From NCBI GenBank assembly GCA_029551925.1, contig JAKPEO010000056.1, positions 1 to 64,000 on the forward strand: 64,000 bases of DNA, read 5' to 3'. This document shows, in pieces, positions 25,719 through 34,353 of the stretch. The DNA is from a bacterium. Lineage in GTDB: Bacteria > JAGOBX01. Within the stretch, counting starts at the first letter, position 1. Every line of letters starts with the position of its first letter. The notes beneath the pieces were generated by a model. It was not told where the DNA came from, ran no database searches, and saw only the letters and a list, made by a program, of their open reading frames with translations. A program made the translations under genes and the position numbers.

Positions 25719-26726
25719 ATGAAAAAAGAAGTAAAAGTAGGATTATTTTTTTTAGTGGCATTAGCGATATTTTCGTATCTTATTATTAGATATAAACATA
25801 TAGAATTCGGCAAAAAAACATATAGTATTTATACTTATTTTTCAACAGTGTCCGGAATAGAAATTAATTCATTAGTGAAATTATCAGGGTTTAAAGTTGG
25901 CAGGGTGGTTGAAATTATACCAGAAACAGATAATAACAGAATAAAAGTGATTATGCATATTCGAAATGAGGTAAAGATACATAAAGATGCAGTTGCGCGA
26001 ATGCAGATGGATAATGTTATGGGCGGTAAACATATATCGATTTCATTTGGCAAGGCAAAAGAATATTTGCAAGATAATGATTATATTATAAGTGAAGACC
26101 AGATGGATATAGAAAAATTAGTGCAGAGTTTTACTGAAACTTCTGAAGATGCCAAAAAATTAATCAAAAAATTTTATGAGATGTTAGATGAAAATCAATT
26201 GAAAGTCAAATCGTTTATTGAAAATATCGAAGAAATTGCGCGCGATTCAAAACCGAAAATTAATAATATTTTGACATATATAGATACTGCGATGCCTGAT
26301 TTAAAAAAATCATTAAGTAATATAGAAAATATAACGATGAAGATACGAGATGGCAAAGGGACATTGGGTAAAGCAGTGAATGATCCGAAATTGTATGAAG
26401 AATTGATTGATTCCTTTGAAAATGTAAAAAAGAGTTTTGCGCGTGTGGAAAATATTCTTGCGAGAAATGAGGATAATATTGACAGTATAGTAGTTGGTTT
26501 GCGCGATACAATAGTTCCTGTAAAAAAGAGTTTTTCTAATTTAAGCGATATAACAGATAAAATTAAGCGCGGTGAAGGCACTGTGGGAATGCTGGTGAAT
26601 GATACGGGTTTATATACAAGCGCCAAAAAGACAATAGAAAAGATAAATGAAAATTTAGAAGATCAGCGTGAACAGACGATAATGTCAACTTTTACAGGTA
26701 CGATATTGGGGATATTTAAATTTTAA
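25719..26726 (+). CDS. MCE/MlaD-family lipid transport protein
   Basis: A 335-residue substrate-binding component of an Mla-type lipid transporter. One N-terminal membrane segment (KVGLFFLVALAIFSYLII) is followed by an MCE domain at about 35-115: VSGIEINSLVKLSGFKVGRV, then AVARMQMDNVMGGKHISISFG. The remaining 200 residues form a helical or coiled-coil region with repeated GKGTLGKAVNDP and GEGTVGMLVNDT segments seen in this family. It would tether to the inner membrane and carry lipid across the periplasm. The matching permease is probably the one at 2341; no ATPase was found. ATG 25719 is preferred to an in-frame TTG at 25704, which overlaps the cupin stop. Confidence 0.92.
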   Translation: MKKEVKVGLFFLVALAIFSYLIIRYKHIEFGKKTYSIYTYFSTVSGIEINSLVKLSGFKVGRVVEIIPETDNNRIKVIMHIRNEVKIHKDAVARMQMDNVMGGKHISISFGKAKEYLQDNDYIISEDQMDIEKLVQSFTETSEDAKKLIKKFYEMLDENQLKVKSFIENIEEIARDSKPKINNILTYIDTAMPDLKKSLSNIENITMKIRDGKGTLGKAVNDPKLYEELIDSFENVKKSFARVENILARNEDNIDSIVVGLRDTIVPVKKSFSNLSDITDKIKRGEGTVGMLVNDTGLYTSAKKTIEKINENLEDQREQTIMSTFTGTILGIFKF

Positions 26727-26811
26727 AAATAATCAGTGAATTTACTCATACATTTCTATTTCTAAAATTTGTAAAAGATAGAATTAAATTATTTAAATTA
26801 GGAGTTGAGCG

Positions 26812-27306
26812 ATGCAAAAAAAAAATTTTTTGTTAATATTAATTTTGCTGATGCCGATAGTTGTGTTTGGCAATCAAAAAAAATACATAAAAACCAACAA
26901 TACTAAATTATATGAAACTGCCTCTGCTGCGGCAAGAGTAGTAAAAAAATTGAATAAAGATGAAGAAGTAATAGTTTTAAAAAAAGTTAATAGATTTTTT
27001 GAAGTAGAGACGAACGATAAAAAACGCGGCTTTGTATTTGAATTTAGTTTAGTTGATAATCTTCCTCAGCAGCAAAAAGGAGCGGGGGTATTAGCGAATC
27101 TTACAACAGACAATTATGCGAGTCGTGACAGCGCTACTCGCGCAAATGTTCGCGGATTGACAGAAATGTCCAAACAATACGCGGTAAATAATAAAATTTC
27201 AAAATCAGTAGTCGATACTGTAATAGAAATGGAAAATTATTATATACCATTGGAAATAATAGATGAATTTATGAAAATAGGAAGAATAGGCGAATATGCG
27301 GAATAA
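26812..27306 (+). CDS. Exported bacterial SH3-domain protein
   Basis: A 164-residue protein with a signal peptide (residues 1-20, ending VVFG). Residues 25-85 form an SH3b-like domain: YIKTNNTKLYETASAAARVV, then LNKDEEVIVLKKVNRFFEVE and KRGFVFEFSL. The C-terminal half is mainly helical (GLTEMSKQYAVNNKI, VIEMENYYIPLEIIDEFMK) and unrecognised. SH3b domains commonly bind peptidoglycan, so it probably acts in the periplasm. AGGAG precedes the start. Its end overlaps the region upstream of the M48 peptidase gene, so the two are probably cotranscribed, and a shared envelope quality-control role is possible. Confidence 0.85.
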   Translation: MQKKNFLLILILLMPIVVFGNQKKYIKTNNTKLYETASAAARVVKKLNKDEEVIVLKKVNRFFEVETNDKKRGFVFEFSLVDNLPQQQKGAGVLANLTTDNYASRDSATRANVRGLTEMSKQYAVNNKISKSVVDTVIEMENYYIPLEIIDEFMKIGRIGEYAE

Positions 27307-27328
27307 TTTTTTTAAATTAGGTGATATT

Positions 27329-28306
27329 ATGAAAAAAATAATTTTATTTATATTTATAGGATTATTGATATTCAATTGTTCGTCAAATGCTTTTTCATTA
27401 AAAAAAATATTAAGAGAAACATCGTCTGAAAAAAACAAAACTACTGACCAAAATAAAACAGATGCAGCTTCGGATACAAGCGCCGCCGCGCAGAGCGGAG
27501 AATCTGATAAAAAAACCGGATGGTTATTAGATATGGGCAGAAACCTCGGATTAAAAGAGAAAGATTTAAAAGTAATAGATGCTGGCGCAGGATTATTGAA
27601 ATCGCAAGTAGAAATAACAAAAGAAGAAGAGTTAGAAATAGGCGGTAGCTTGGCATTAGAAGTTGTCGCTCGCTATGGCGGCAAATATAAAAATGAAAAA
27701 GTGAACGAGTATGTCAATCTTGTAGGATTGACATTAGTAAAATATTGTGATTATGTAGATATACCATATAAATTTTTAGTTTTAGATTCAGAAGAAATAA
27801 ATGCATTTGCTGCACCTGGTGGATATGTATTTATTACAAAGGGCTTGTTTTATTCATTATCCAGCGAAGCGCAATTGGCTGGTATCTTAGCTCACGAAAT
27901 TGCGCATATTACGCAAAAGCATATATTAAAGACGCTGAAACGCGGGAAGTTATTAGAAAATCTTACAAAGTTAACAGCGACATTATCTAAAAGTAATGTT
28001 GAAAAATATACCCAGATAATGTCAGAAGTAAATTCTACATTGTTTGAAAAAGGCGTTGACCAAACTATGGAATACGAAGCGGATAGAATAGCAGTAGAGT
28101 ATGTTTATCGCACTGGTTATAATCCTAATGGTTTATTGGAATTTGTAAAATATCTTCAAAATAATATTGGTTCAAAAAAATCAGTGTTTTTTTCTACGCA
28201 TCCGAATATAAATCAAAGAATCGAAAAATTAGAAAAAGAAGTTTTACCGAATTATCCTGTCGGCGGTCAGGTTTTAGCTGATAGATTAAAAAAATATTTG
28301 GAATAA
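27329..28306 (+). CDS. M48-family metallopeptidase, probable lipoprotein
   Basis: A 325-residue zinc peptidase of the BepA/LoiP-like periplasmic M48 type. The zinc motif HEIAH is at about residues 189-193, followed downstream by EYEADRIAVEY with the third ligand Glu. The catalytic region is preceded by AFAAPGGYVFITKGLF, typical of the family. The N-terminus is a hydrophobic signal ending IGLLIFNCSS; Cys with Asn at -1 fits relaxed, not strict, lipobox rules, so lipidation is likely but not certain. ATG 27329 follows AGGTGAT. An earlier in-frame ATG at 27296 overlaps the SH3 gene. It probably degrades or chaperones misfolded outer-membrane proteins. Confidence 0.92.
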   Translation: MKKIILFIFIGLLIFNCSSNAFSLKKILRETSSEKNKTTDQNKTDAASDTSAAAQSGESDKKTGWLLDMGRNLGLKEKDLKVIDAGAGLLKSQVEITKEEELEIGGSLALEVVARYGGKYKNEKVNEYVNLVGLTLVKYCDYVDIPYKFLVLDSEEINAFAAPGGYVFITKGLFYSLSSEAQLAGILAHEIAHITQKHILKTLKRGKLLENLTKLTATLSKSNVEKYTQIMSEVNSTLFEKGVDQTMEYEADRIAVEYVYRTGYNPNGLLEFVKYLQNNIGSKKSVFFSTHPNINQRIEKLEKEVLPNYPVGGQVLADRLKKYLE

Positions 28307-28328
28307 AAAAGCAGGTGAATTAATATAG

Positions 28329-29234
28329 ATGAAACGAAAATTATTAATAATTTTATTTTTTATTTTTTTAATGAATGAAATTGGGTTTTGTTGGGGTGAA
28401 CAAGGGCATCGCTGGATATTAATGGAAGCGATAGATTTGCTGCCGCAGGAAATAAAAAAATATTATAAATCTTTAGAATCGGAATTATTGAATAAAGTGA
28501 TGGACCCGGATATGCGTAAAGGTGCAGATAATAATAATGAAGCGGCGAATCATTATATTAATCCTGAATTATATGTGTCGTTCGGATTTAGTATTGACAC
28601 TGTGCCGTGGCGCGAGAGCGAAGTATTAAAAAAAGTCAGCGCTGAAAAAATGAATGAATACGGAGTTTTGCCGTTCGCCATCAAAAAGACCTATATGAAA
28701 TTAGTTGAAGCATTAAAAAAAAGCGATACTCAGGCGATAATAGTATATGCCGCTGATTTAGCACATTATGTTGGAGACGCCCATCAGCCGTTACATCTGA
28801 CTGAAAATTTTAATGGGCAATTAACAGGTAATTTGAATATACATTTTAGATTTGAAAACGATTTGGTTTTAGAATATCTGAATAAAGTGCCGGCGCCCGC
28901 AAAAAAAGAATTGCAAAAAATTAAGGATATAGATAAATACTGTTGGGAGCATATAAAAAAAATTAGTAAATTTGTGCCAGCGATAATTCAAGCAGATAAT
29001 GCTGGAGTAGCGGTTTCAAAAATTTATGATGATAAATATTTTCGAGTATTGTGGAATAATACAAAAGATATTTTTCAAGCAGTATTTATAAATGGGGCAT
29101 ATGCATTGAGCGAATATTATTATACTGCATATTTGACAGCGTTTCCTACGCCACAAAATAAAAAAACAAAATCAACTAAAACAGCAGATAAATCTAAAAT
29201 ATCAACCACAAAAAATAAAACTTTAAAAAAATAA
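28329..29234 (+). CDS. S1/P1-nuclease-like zinc phosphodiesterase
   Basis: A 301-residue exported trinuclear-zinc enzyme of the S1/P1 nuclease and phospholipase C superfamily. The signal peptide appears to end at Cys21, so the mature chain would begin WGEQGH with Trp22 as the free N-terminal ligand and His27 next, as in characterised S1/P1 enzymes. Later ligands appear in AADLAHYVGDAHQPLH (two His and Asp) and in the NIHFRFENDL loop. The C-terminal 20 residues are Lys/Thr/Ser-rich. It probably cleaves nucleic acid or phosphoesters outside the cytoplasm for phosphate or nucleoside recovery. It is the last gene of the SH3-M48-nuclease run. Confidence 0.88.
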   Translation: MKRKLLIILFFIFLMNEIGFCWGEQGHRWILMEAIDLLPQEIKKYYKSLESELLNKVMDPDMRKGADNNNEAANHYINPELYVSFGFSIDTVPWRESEVLKKVSAEKMNEYGVLPFAIKKTYMKLVEALKKSDTQAIIVYAADLAHYVGDAHQPLHLTENFNGQLTGNLNIHFRFENDLVLEYLNKVPAPAKKELQKIKDIDKYCWEHIKKISKFVPAIIQADNAGVAVSKIYDDKYFRVLWNNTKDIFQAVFINGAYALSEYYYTAYLTAFPTPQNKKTKSTKTADKSKISTTKNKTLKK

Positions 29235-29238
29235 AATT

Positions 29239-30066
29239 ATGATTGCGCATGAAAAATTAAAGTATTTAGAAGATAAAGCATTAGAAATTCGCAGAGAAAC
29301 AGTAAGATTAGTATATGAACTCGGCGGCGGGCATATAGGAGGATCATTATCGCTAATAGAAATTATTACTGTTTTATATTATCATTATTTGAATATAAAT
29401 TCAATTGACCCTTTAAATAATTTAAGAGATAGATTTATATTAAGCAAAGGGCATTCTTGTTATCCGCTGTATTATATACTTGCTGATAAAGGTTTTTTTG
29501 ATAAATCCGAATTAGAAAAAATTACCAAAGATTCTGATTTATTGGGCGCACATCCGGAGATTAATAATGAGTTAGGAATAGAGATAACATCTGGCTCGTT
29601 AGGTCATGGATTGTCTATTGCTTGCGGTATTGCATTAGCGGGGAAATTTAATAAAAAAACATATAAGACATTTGTATTATTAGGTGATGGCGAATGTCAA
29701 GAAGGCAGTGTTTGGGAAGCGGCATTATTTGCAGCGCAGCATAAATTATCAGAATTGATTGCGATAGTAGATTACAACAAATTACAGGCGATACAGCCGG
29801 TAAGCGAAGTATTGGAGTTAAATCCATTGTCCGAGAAATGGCGGGCATTCGGTTGGAATGTATTGGAAACTAACGGTCATTCAATAAATGATATAATTAA
29901 TTGTATAGATAAATTTTATAACAATAATAATGATAAACCGAATGTTTTAATTGCAAACACTATCAAAGGCCGCGGTGTAAGTTATATGGAAAATACCGCT
30001 ATTTGGCATTATCGCGCGCCTAATGATGAAGAATATAAAATAGCGTTAAATGAATTAAAAAGATAA
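29239..30066 (+). CDS. Transketolase N-terminal subunit (orphan half)
   Basis: A 275-residue ThDP-binding protein equal to the N-terminal domain of a split transketolase: YELGGGHIGGSLSLIEIITV, RFILSKGHSCYPLYYILAD, LGAHPE, TSGSLGHGLSIACGIAL and the GDGECQEGSVWEAA ThDP/metal motif. Split enzymes need a partner of about 310 residues carrying the pyrimidine-binding and C-terminal domains, normally encoded next. Here the following gene is a sigma-54 activator starting one base after the stop, and no partner is in the window. Either the partner is elsewhere, or this half has another ThDP-dependent or regulatory role. It starts 4 bases after the nuclease gene. Confidence 0.9.
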   Translation: MIAHEKLKYLEDKALEIRRETVRLVYELGGGHIGGSLSLIEIITVLYYHYLNINSIDPLNNLRDRFILSKGHSCYPLYYILADKGFFDKSELEKITKDSDLLGAHPEINNELGIEITSGSLGHGLSIACGIALAGKFNKKTYKTFVLLGDGECQEGSVWEAALFAAQHKLSELIAIVDYNKLQAIQPVSEVLELNPLSEKWRAFGWNVLETNGHSINDIINCIDKFYNNNNDKPNVLIANTIKGRGVSYMENTAIWHYRAPNDEEYKIALNELKR

Positions 30067-30067
30067 A

Positions 30068-31507
30068 ATGTATTTATTAGAAAAACTGTATTTGCTGGTA
30101 GAGTATCTAAATAATAGAGTTGCCACATTACAAAAAACAGATGTAGAAAATTATTTAGAAAAGCTGCGGTTACAAACGAATACTGAATTTATATCATTAT
30201 ATTTATTTGATTCAAGTTATCATTTACAATATACGACTAATAGTTTTGTCGGGCAGATAAATCTGAATAATCCGCTAATAAAAAAAGTATTTTTAAAAAA
30301 AAATGCGATTATAGCGTCAGCGCCGCAAATATTTCATAATATAGTATTGATATTTAAAGATTACAAATGCAATATTTATCCGCTTTTTTTTAATAACACT
30401 AATTTAGGGCTCGTAATTTTATTTTTTAAAAACAAAATGAACGAAGAATTAAAATGGTTTGCCGATTTAGCTGTTAGATATTTAGCGCAAATAATATATG
30501 GCAAGACGGATGTATTGCTGAACGGACAAAGCGGCGATAACGCAGCAGATACAATTTTTTTTGAAAATCCGATAATGCAAAAAAATATTGAAATTATAAA
30601 AAATATAGCGCCTACAAAAATTAATGTGTTATTGACAGGCGAAAGCGGCGCAGGTAAAGAATTAATGGCGCGTTATATTCATAAATTAAGTGACAGAAAA
30701 GAATATCCTTTTATTACGGTATCTTGCAGTGCCATCCCGTCGACTTTAATAGAAAGCGAATTATTCGGAGTAAAAAAAGGGGCGTTTACAGGTGCGTTAG
30801 CGGATAGAAAAGGAAAATTTTTATTAGCAGATAAAGGCACAGTTTTTTTAGATGATGTGTCAGAATTATCAGAAAATGTTCAGATGAAGTTATTAAGAGT
30901 GCTTCAAGAACGCAAAATACAGCCGCTCGGCGATGTAGAAGAACAATTAATAGATGTTAGAATAATAGCTGCGACGCGCGAACCTTTGGAAAAATTAATT
31001 AGTTCAAAGAAAATTCGTGAAGATTTATTTTTTAGATTGAATGGTATAGTTATTAATATTCCGCCACTTCGCGAGCGTCGTGAAGATTTGCCGTTATTGA
31101 TAAATTATTTTTTGAATAAATATAATGTTGCTTATTCTAAAAATATAAAAATTCCAAATGACATTTTGAAGAAAATGTTTAAAAATGAATGGCGCGGAAA
31201 TGTGAGAGAATTACAAAATTATATAGAACGCCTTGTAGTGCTTTCTGATGAAAATGAAATAGTTGAAAATCTTAATTTATACGCAAGCGTGGATAGAAAA
31301 ATAACTAACTCAACAGAATTAGATGAATTATTAAAAATACAAGAGTCAAACAATATTACTTTATCGGAAGCAGAATATTTATTCAAAAAATGGTTTTTGA
31401 AAATGCAATTATCAAAGAATAATTTTAATATTACAAATACCGCAAAAAAGATTAATGTTCAGCGTACATATTTAAGTAAATTAGTAAAGGATTATAAATT
31501 AAAGTAA
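30068..31507 (+). CDS. Sigma-54-dependent transcriptional activator
   Basis: A 479-residue bacterial enhancer-binding protein. The N-terminal 160 residues form a GAF-like sensory region without a phospho-acceptor receiver. The AAA+ domain (about 165-400) has Walker A GESGAGKE at 191-198, the sigma-54-contacting GAFTGA loop at 238-243, Walker B GTVFLDDVSEL, and the DLFFRLN and PPLRERREDLP segments. The C-terminus ends in a Fis-type HTH (NITNTAKKINVQRTYLSKLV). It should activate RpoN promoters in response to a small ligand or partner. It starts one base after the transketolase half, so the two are likely cotranscribed and perhaps functionally linked. No clear -24/-12 target was found in the window. 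Confidence 0.93.
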   Translation: MYLLEKLYLLVEYLNNRVATLQKTDVENYLEKLRLQTNTEFISLYLFDSSYHLQYTTNSFVGQINLNNPLIKKVFLKKNAIIASAPQIFHNIVLIFKDYKCNIYPLFFNNTNLGLVILFFKNKMNEELKWFADLAVRYLAQIIYGKTDVLLNGQSGDNAADTIFFENPIMQKNIEIIKNIAPTKINVLLTGESGAGKELMARYIHKLSDRKEYPFITVSCSAIPSTLIESELFGVKKGAFTGALADRKGKFLLADKGTVFLDDVSELSENVQMKLLRVLQERKIQPLGDVEEQLIDVRIIAATREPLEKLISSKKIREDLFFRLNGIVINIPPLRERREDLPLLINYFLNKYNVAYSKNIKIPNDILKKMFKNEWRGNVRELQNYIERLVVLSDENEIVENLNLYASVDRKITNSTELDELLKIQESNNITLSEAEYLFKKWFLKMQLSKNNFNITNTAKKINVQRTYLSKLVKDYKLK

Positions 31508-31522
31508 AGGAGCGAAGATTAT

Positions 31523-32062
31523 ATGTTAAAAAAAGTTGATTTAAAATATACAAATAGATTAATAAATCACGGACCGCTTGTTATTGTATCAGCAGAAAAT
31601 GCAGATAAACGCACATTTACTCCGATAGCCTGGAATATGCCTGTTGAGCATTCGCCGGCATTAATTGCTTTGACAATAGCAAAAGAAAATTTTGTTAATA
31701 CATTAATCAAAAAATCAAAAGAATTTTGTGTGAATATCCCGAGCATTGATTATTTGGATTTAGTGCTAAAATTAGGGAGCGTATCCGGTAAAGAGATAGA
31801 TAAAATCAGAGAATACAAATTGAAGGTCAAAAAATGTAAAAAAATAAATTGTCATTATTGGACAGAAGCAATAGCGACGATTGAATGCAAACTTATAAAA
31901 ACTGTCGGCATATCAGAAGTAGATATTTTTATTGGCGAAGCATTATATTGTTCAGCAAATGAAAATTTTAAAAACGATTGTTGGTCAGCAGATAAATTGC
32001 AGACCGTCCATCATTTAGGCAATTTGAATTTTGTAACTCTCAAAAAAATAAAAAGAAATTAA
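31523..32062 (+). CDS. Flavin reductase-like FMN-binding protein (flavoredoxin type)
   Basis: A 179-residue protein of the flavin reductase-like, FMN-binding split-barrel family. Typical features are the N-terminal HGPLVIVSAENADKR and TFTPIAWNMPVEHSPALIAL, then FVNTLIKKSKEFCVNIP and the WTEAIATIECKL strand. Members transfer electrons from NAD(P)H or act as flavoredoxins in anaerobes. It has an AAAGGAG ribosome-binding site and follows the sigma-54 activator by 15 bases. Right after its stop lies a separate promoter for the hydrogenase-MCP gene. A redox role near a hydrogen sensor is suggestive but unproven. Confidence 0.88.
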   Translation: MLKKVDLKYTNRLINHGPLVIVSAENADKRTFTPIAWNMPVEHSPALIALTIAKENFVNTLIKKSKEFCVNIPSIDYLDLVLKLGSVSGKEIDKIREYKLKVKKCKKINCHYWTEAIATIECKLIKTVGISEVDIFIGEALYCSANENFKNDCWSADKLQTVHHLGNLNFVTLKKIKRN

Positions 32063-32063
32063 T

Positions 32064-32092
32064 TTGACAATGTTTGAAATGAAAAGTAAAAT
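32064..32092 (+). promoter_or_regulatory. Sigma-70-type promoter for the hydrogenase-MCP gene
   Basis: A perfect TTGACA at 32064-32069 and TAAAAT at 32087-32092 are 17 bases apart, immediately downstream of the flavin reductase stop. A start near 32099 would leave a leader of about 47 bases. The sensor gene can therefore be expressed independently of the upstream genes. Confidence 0.65.
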
Positions 32093-32145
32093 TATTATTT
32101 AATTAAGATGTTTTTAAAAAAATATAAATAACAAGGTGTTAAAAA

Positions 32146-34020
32146 ATGCAAAATTTAGCGGCTGTAATAAAAATTGATGAAACAAAATGTATAAATTGCT
32201 ATCGCTGCATAAGCGTATGTCCAGTGAAATATTGTAATGACGGTAGCGGTGATTATGTTAAAATAAATCATAATCTTTGTTTGGGCTGCGGTGCTTGTAT
32301 TAAAGCGTGTTCGCATAAAGCGCGTATCGGAATAGATGATTTAGATTTATTTTTAGAAGATTTATCAAAAGGTATTCCAATAGTAGCAATAGCGGCGCCA
32401 GCGGTCGCTTCAAATTTTCCATATAAATATTTAAAATTAAATACTTGGCTGAAATCAAAAGGAGTTAAAGCGATATTTGATGTAAGTTTTGGCGCGGAAT
32501 TAACAATAAAATCATATTTAGAATATGTGAAAGCAAGTAACCCTAAATGCGTGATTGCTCAGCCTTGTCCTGCGATTGTGACATTTATAGAAATTTACAA
32601 ACCGGAATTAATTACATATTTATCGCCCGCACACAGTCCAATGCTTCATACCATCGCTATGGTGAAAAATTTTTATACGCAGTATCGAAATTGTAAGTTT
32701 GTAGTTATCTCTCCCTGTTTAGCAAAACGCAGAGAATTTAATGAAACGAATTTAGGCGATTATAATGTTACAATTGCAAATTTGAATAGATATTTTGAAA
32801 ATAATAATATTTCGTTAAATGCTTTACAAGATACAGAATACGATAATCCGCCAGCAGAACGCGCTGTATTATTTTCTACGCCAGGCGGATTAATGAGGAC
32901 CGCGATGCGCGAGATACCGCAAATAATGGAAGCCACAAGAAAAATAGAAGGCAACCCGCTAATCTATCATTATTTAGAAAAATTAATTGATATTATAAAC
33001 GCCAATAAATCGCCATTAATTGTAGATTGTTTAAATTGTGAATTTGGCTGTAATGCCGGTCCCGGCACCTTAAATATTGATGAACATCCTGATGATTTTG
33101 AATTTTATATAGAAGAACGGCAGCGTGAAATGCGCGAAAAATACAAACCTACTGGCTTGAATAAATTAACAAAAACAAATAAAAAATTAAAAAAAACAAT
33201 AAATAGTTTTTGGAAGCCGGGAATATATGATAGACATTATCGGAATTTATCTGAAAATAATATTTTGAAAAATCCGAATGAAATTCAATTAAAAGAAATA
33301 TACGAATCAATGTTAAAAAAAAGTGATGAAGATATTTATAATTGCTCATCATGCGGGTATAATTCCTGCAGAAATATGGCGATTGCAATTTTTAATAATT
33401 TAAACAAAAAAGAAAATTGTCATTATTATCAGAAAAAATTATTAGAATTAGAACATTCGAGAGTAGAAGATGAAATGCTGAAAACTCAAAAGGCAAATAA
33501 AGAAATGATAAGTATCGCTAAATCTATAAGCGAAGCGATTATTGAACTCGATACGAATAACATTACAATAAAAAAGATGGCAGAGGATTTATTAAGAGAA
33601 TCAAAAATACAGGAAAAAAGTTTTGTTAATCTTGTTAAAGAAATAACCAACACTTCCGCGATTACCAAAGAATTTAATACGATAGTATCAGCGATTACAA
33701 AAATAGCGGAGCAAACAGGATTATTATCGCTAAATGCCGCGATAGAAGCAGCGCGGGCTGGCGCATCAGGCAAAGGTTTTGCAATTGTTGCAGACGAAGT
33801 GAAAAAGTTGTCAATGCATACGCAAATTGAAGCTAAAAAAATCGAACCATACGCTGAAAAAATTAAATCTGTATTTGATATGATTATTGATAAAGTAAAA
33901 TATTCAGCGGAAAAATATTCTGAAACGAGCAATTTAGTAGAAAATATGACGGCGGCAGCTGTAGAAATTTCAGAAGCTACTGGTAAATTACGGCAGGAAA
34001 TTATAGATAAAAATTTATAA
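32146..34020 (+). CDS. [FeFe]-hydrogenase-like sensor fused to a methyl-accepting signalling domain
   Basis: A 624-residue soluble protein. Residues 15-55 hold two 4Fe-4S motifs (C15, C18, C21, C25 and C45, C48, C51, C55). Residues about 75-310 are a hydrogenase large-subunit C-terminal (H-cluster) domain. Motif L1 reads AQPCPA with ligand C141 but Pro140 at the proton-transfer Cys position. L2 reads [10 protein letters not shown] (C191, K194, E197 kept). L3 reads [11 protein letters not shown] (C298, C302). An FeS domain follows (C400, C403, C408, C425), and about 440-624 is a coiled-coil MCP signalling region with [14 protein letters not shown] and [13 protein letters not shown]. No membrane segment is present. 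It probably senses H2 or redox state and signals to CheA/CheW-type partners; catalysis is unlikely. Confidence 0.9.
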   Translation: MQNLAAVIKIDETKCINCYRCISVCPVKYCNDGSGDYVKINHNLCLGCGACIKACSHKARIGIDDLDLFLEDLSKGIPIVAIAAPAVASNFPYKYLKLNTWLKSKGVKAIFDVSFGAELTIKSYLEYVKASNPKCVIAQPCPAIVTFIEIYKPELITYLSPAHSPMLHTIAMVKNFYTQYRNCKFVVISPCLAKRREFNETNLGDYNVTIANLNRYFENNNISLNALQDTEYDNPPAERAVLFSTPGGLMRTAMREIPQIMEATRKIEGNPLIYHYLEKLIDIINANKSPLIVDCLNCEFGCNAGPGTLNIDEHPDDFEFYIEERQREMREKYKPTGLNKLTKTNKKLKKTINSFWKPGIYDRHYRNLSENNILKNPNEIQLKEIYESMLKKSDEDIYNCSSCGYNSCRNMAIAIFNNLNKKENCHYYQKKLLELEHSRVEDEMLKTQKANKEMISIAKSISEAIIELDTNNITIKKMAEDLLRESKIQEKSFVNLVKEITNTSAITKEFNTIVSAITKIAEQTGLLSLNAAIEAARAGASGKGFAIVADEVKKLSMHTQIEAKKIEPYAEKIKSVFDMIIDKVKYSAEKYSETSNLVENMTAAAVEISEATGKLRQEIIDKNL

Positions 34021-34032
34021 TTAAAATTAATT

Positions 34033-34353
34033 ATGAATCTATTAAGAAATTTTAGATTAAAAATGCAATCTGTAAATGATATTAATCTAAATAGCGGTCT
34101 GCGCCCTCGCAAAAAAATCAAAACAAAGAAAAAAAAGATTTTTGATTTGTATAGAATATATTATAAAATTGTTAAGGGTCGTGAGCAAGTGATTACCGCC
34201 TTTGTAGTGGGCGTAGTGCTGATAGCATTGTGGTTTTTATATTTAATATTCGGCACTTGGAGCCCTGCAAAATTTATGGCTGGCGTAGATCAAAACGAAG
34301 AAATAAAATTGCCTGGCAATAATATATACAATGAAAAATTGCCTAAAGAATGA
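34033..34353 (+). CDS. Small single-pass membrane protein, function unknown
   Basis: A 106-residue protein I do not recognise. The first 50 residues are very basic (RPRKKIKTKKKKIFDLYR). One transmembrane helix follows at about residues 55-75 (VITAFVVGVVLIALWFLYLI), then a short acidic tail ending in the stop that overlaps the folate cycloligase start. The positive N-terminus suggests it faces the cytoplasm, perhaps near nucleic acid or acidic lipid. It lies between the hydrogenase-MCP gene (12 bases upstream) and the cycloligase (overlapping ATGA), so it is probably translationally coupled. No homologue can be named from sequence alone. Confidence 0.6.
   Translation: MNLLRNFRLKMQSVNDINLNSGLRPRKKIKTKKKKIFDLYRIYYKIVKGREQVITAFVVGVVLIALWFLYLIFGTWSPAKFMAGVDQNEEIKLPGNNIYNEKLPKE

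Noticed and set aside
33486-34121. A 211-codon minus-strand frame opposite the hydrogenase-MCP gene.
   Set aside because: It is a shadow of the MCP coiled-coil region; its sequence shows no family signature.
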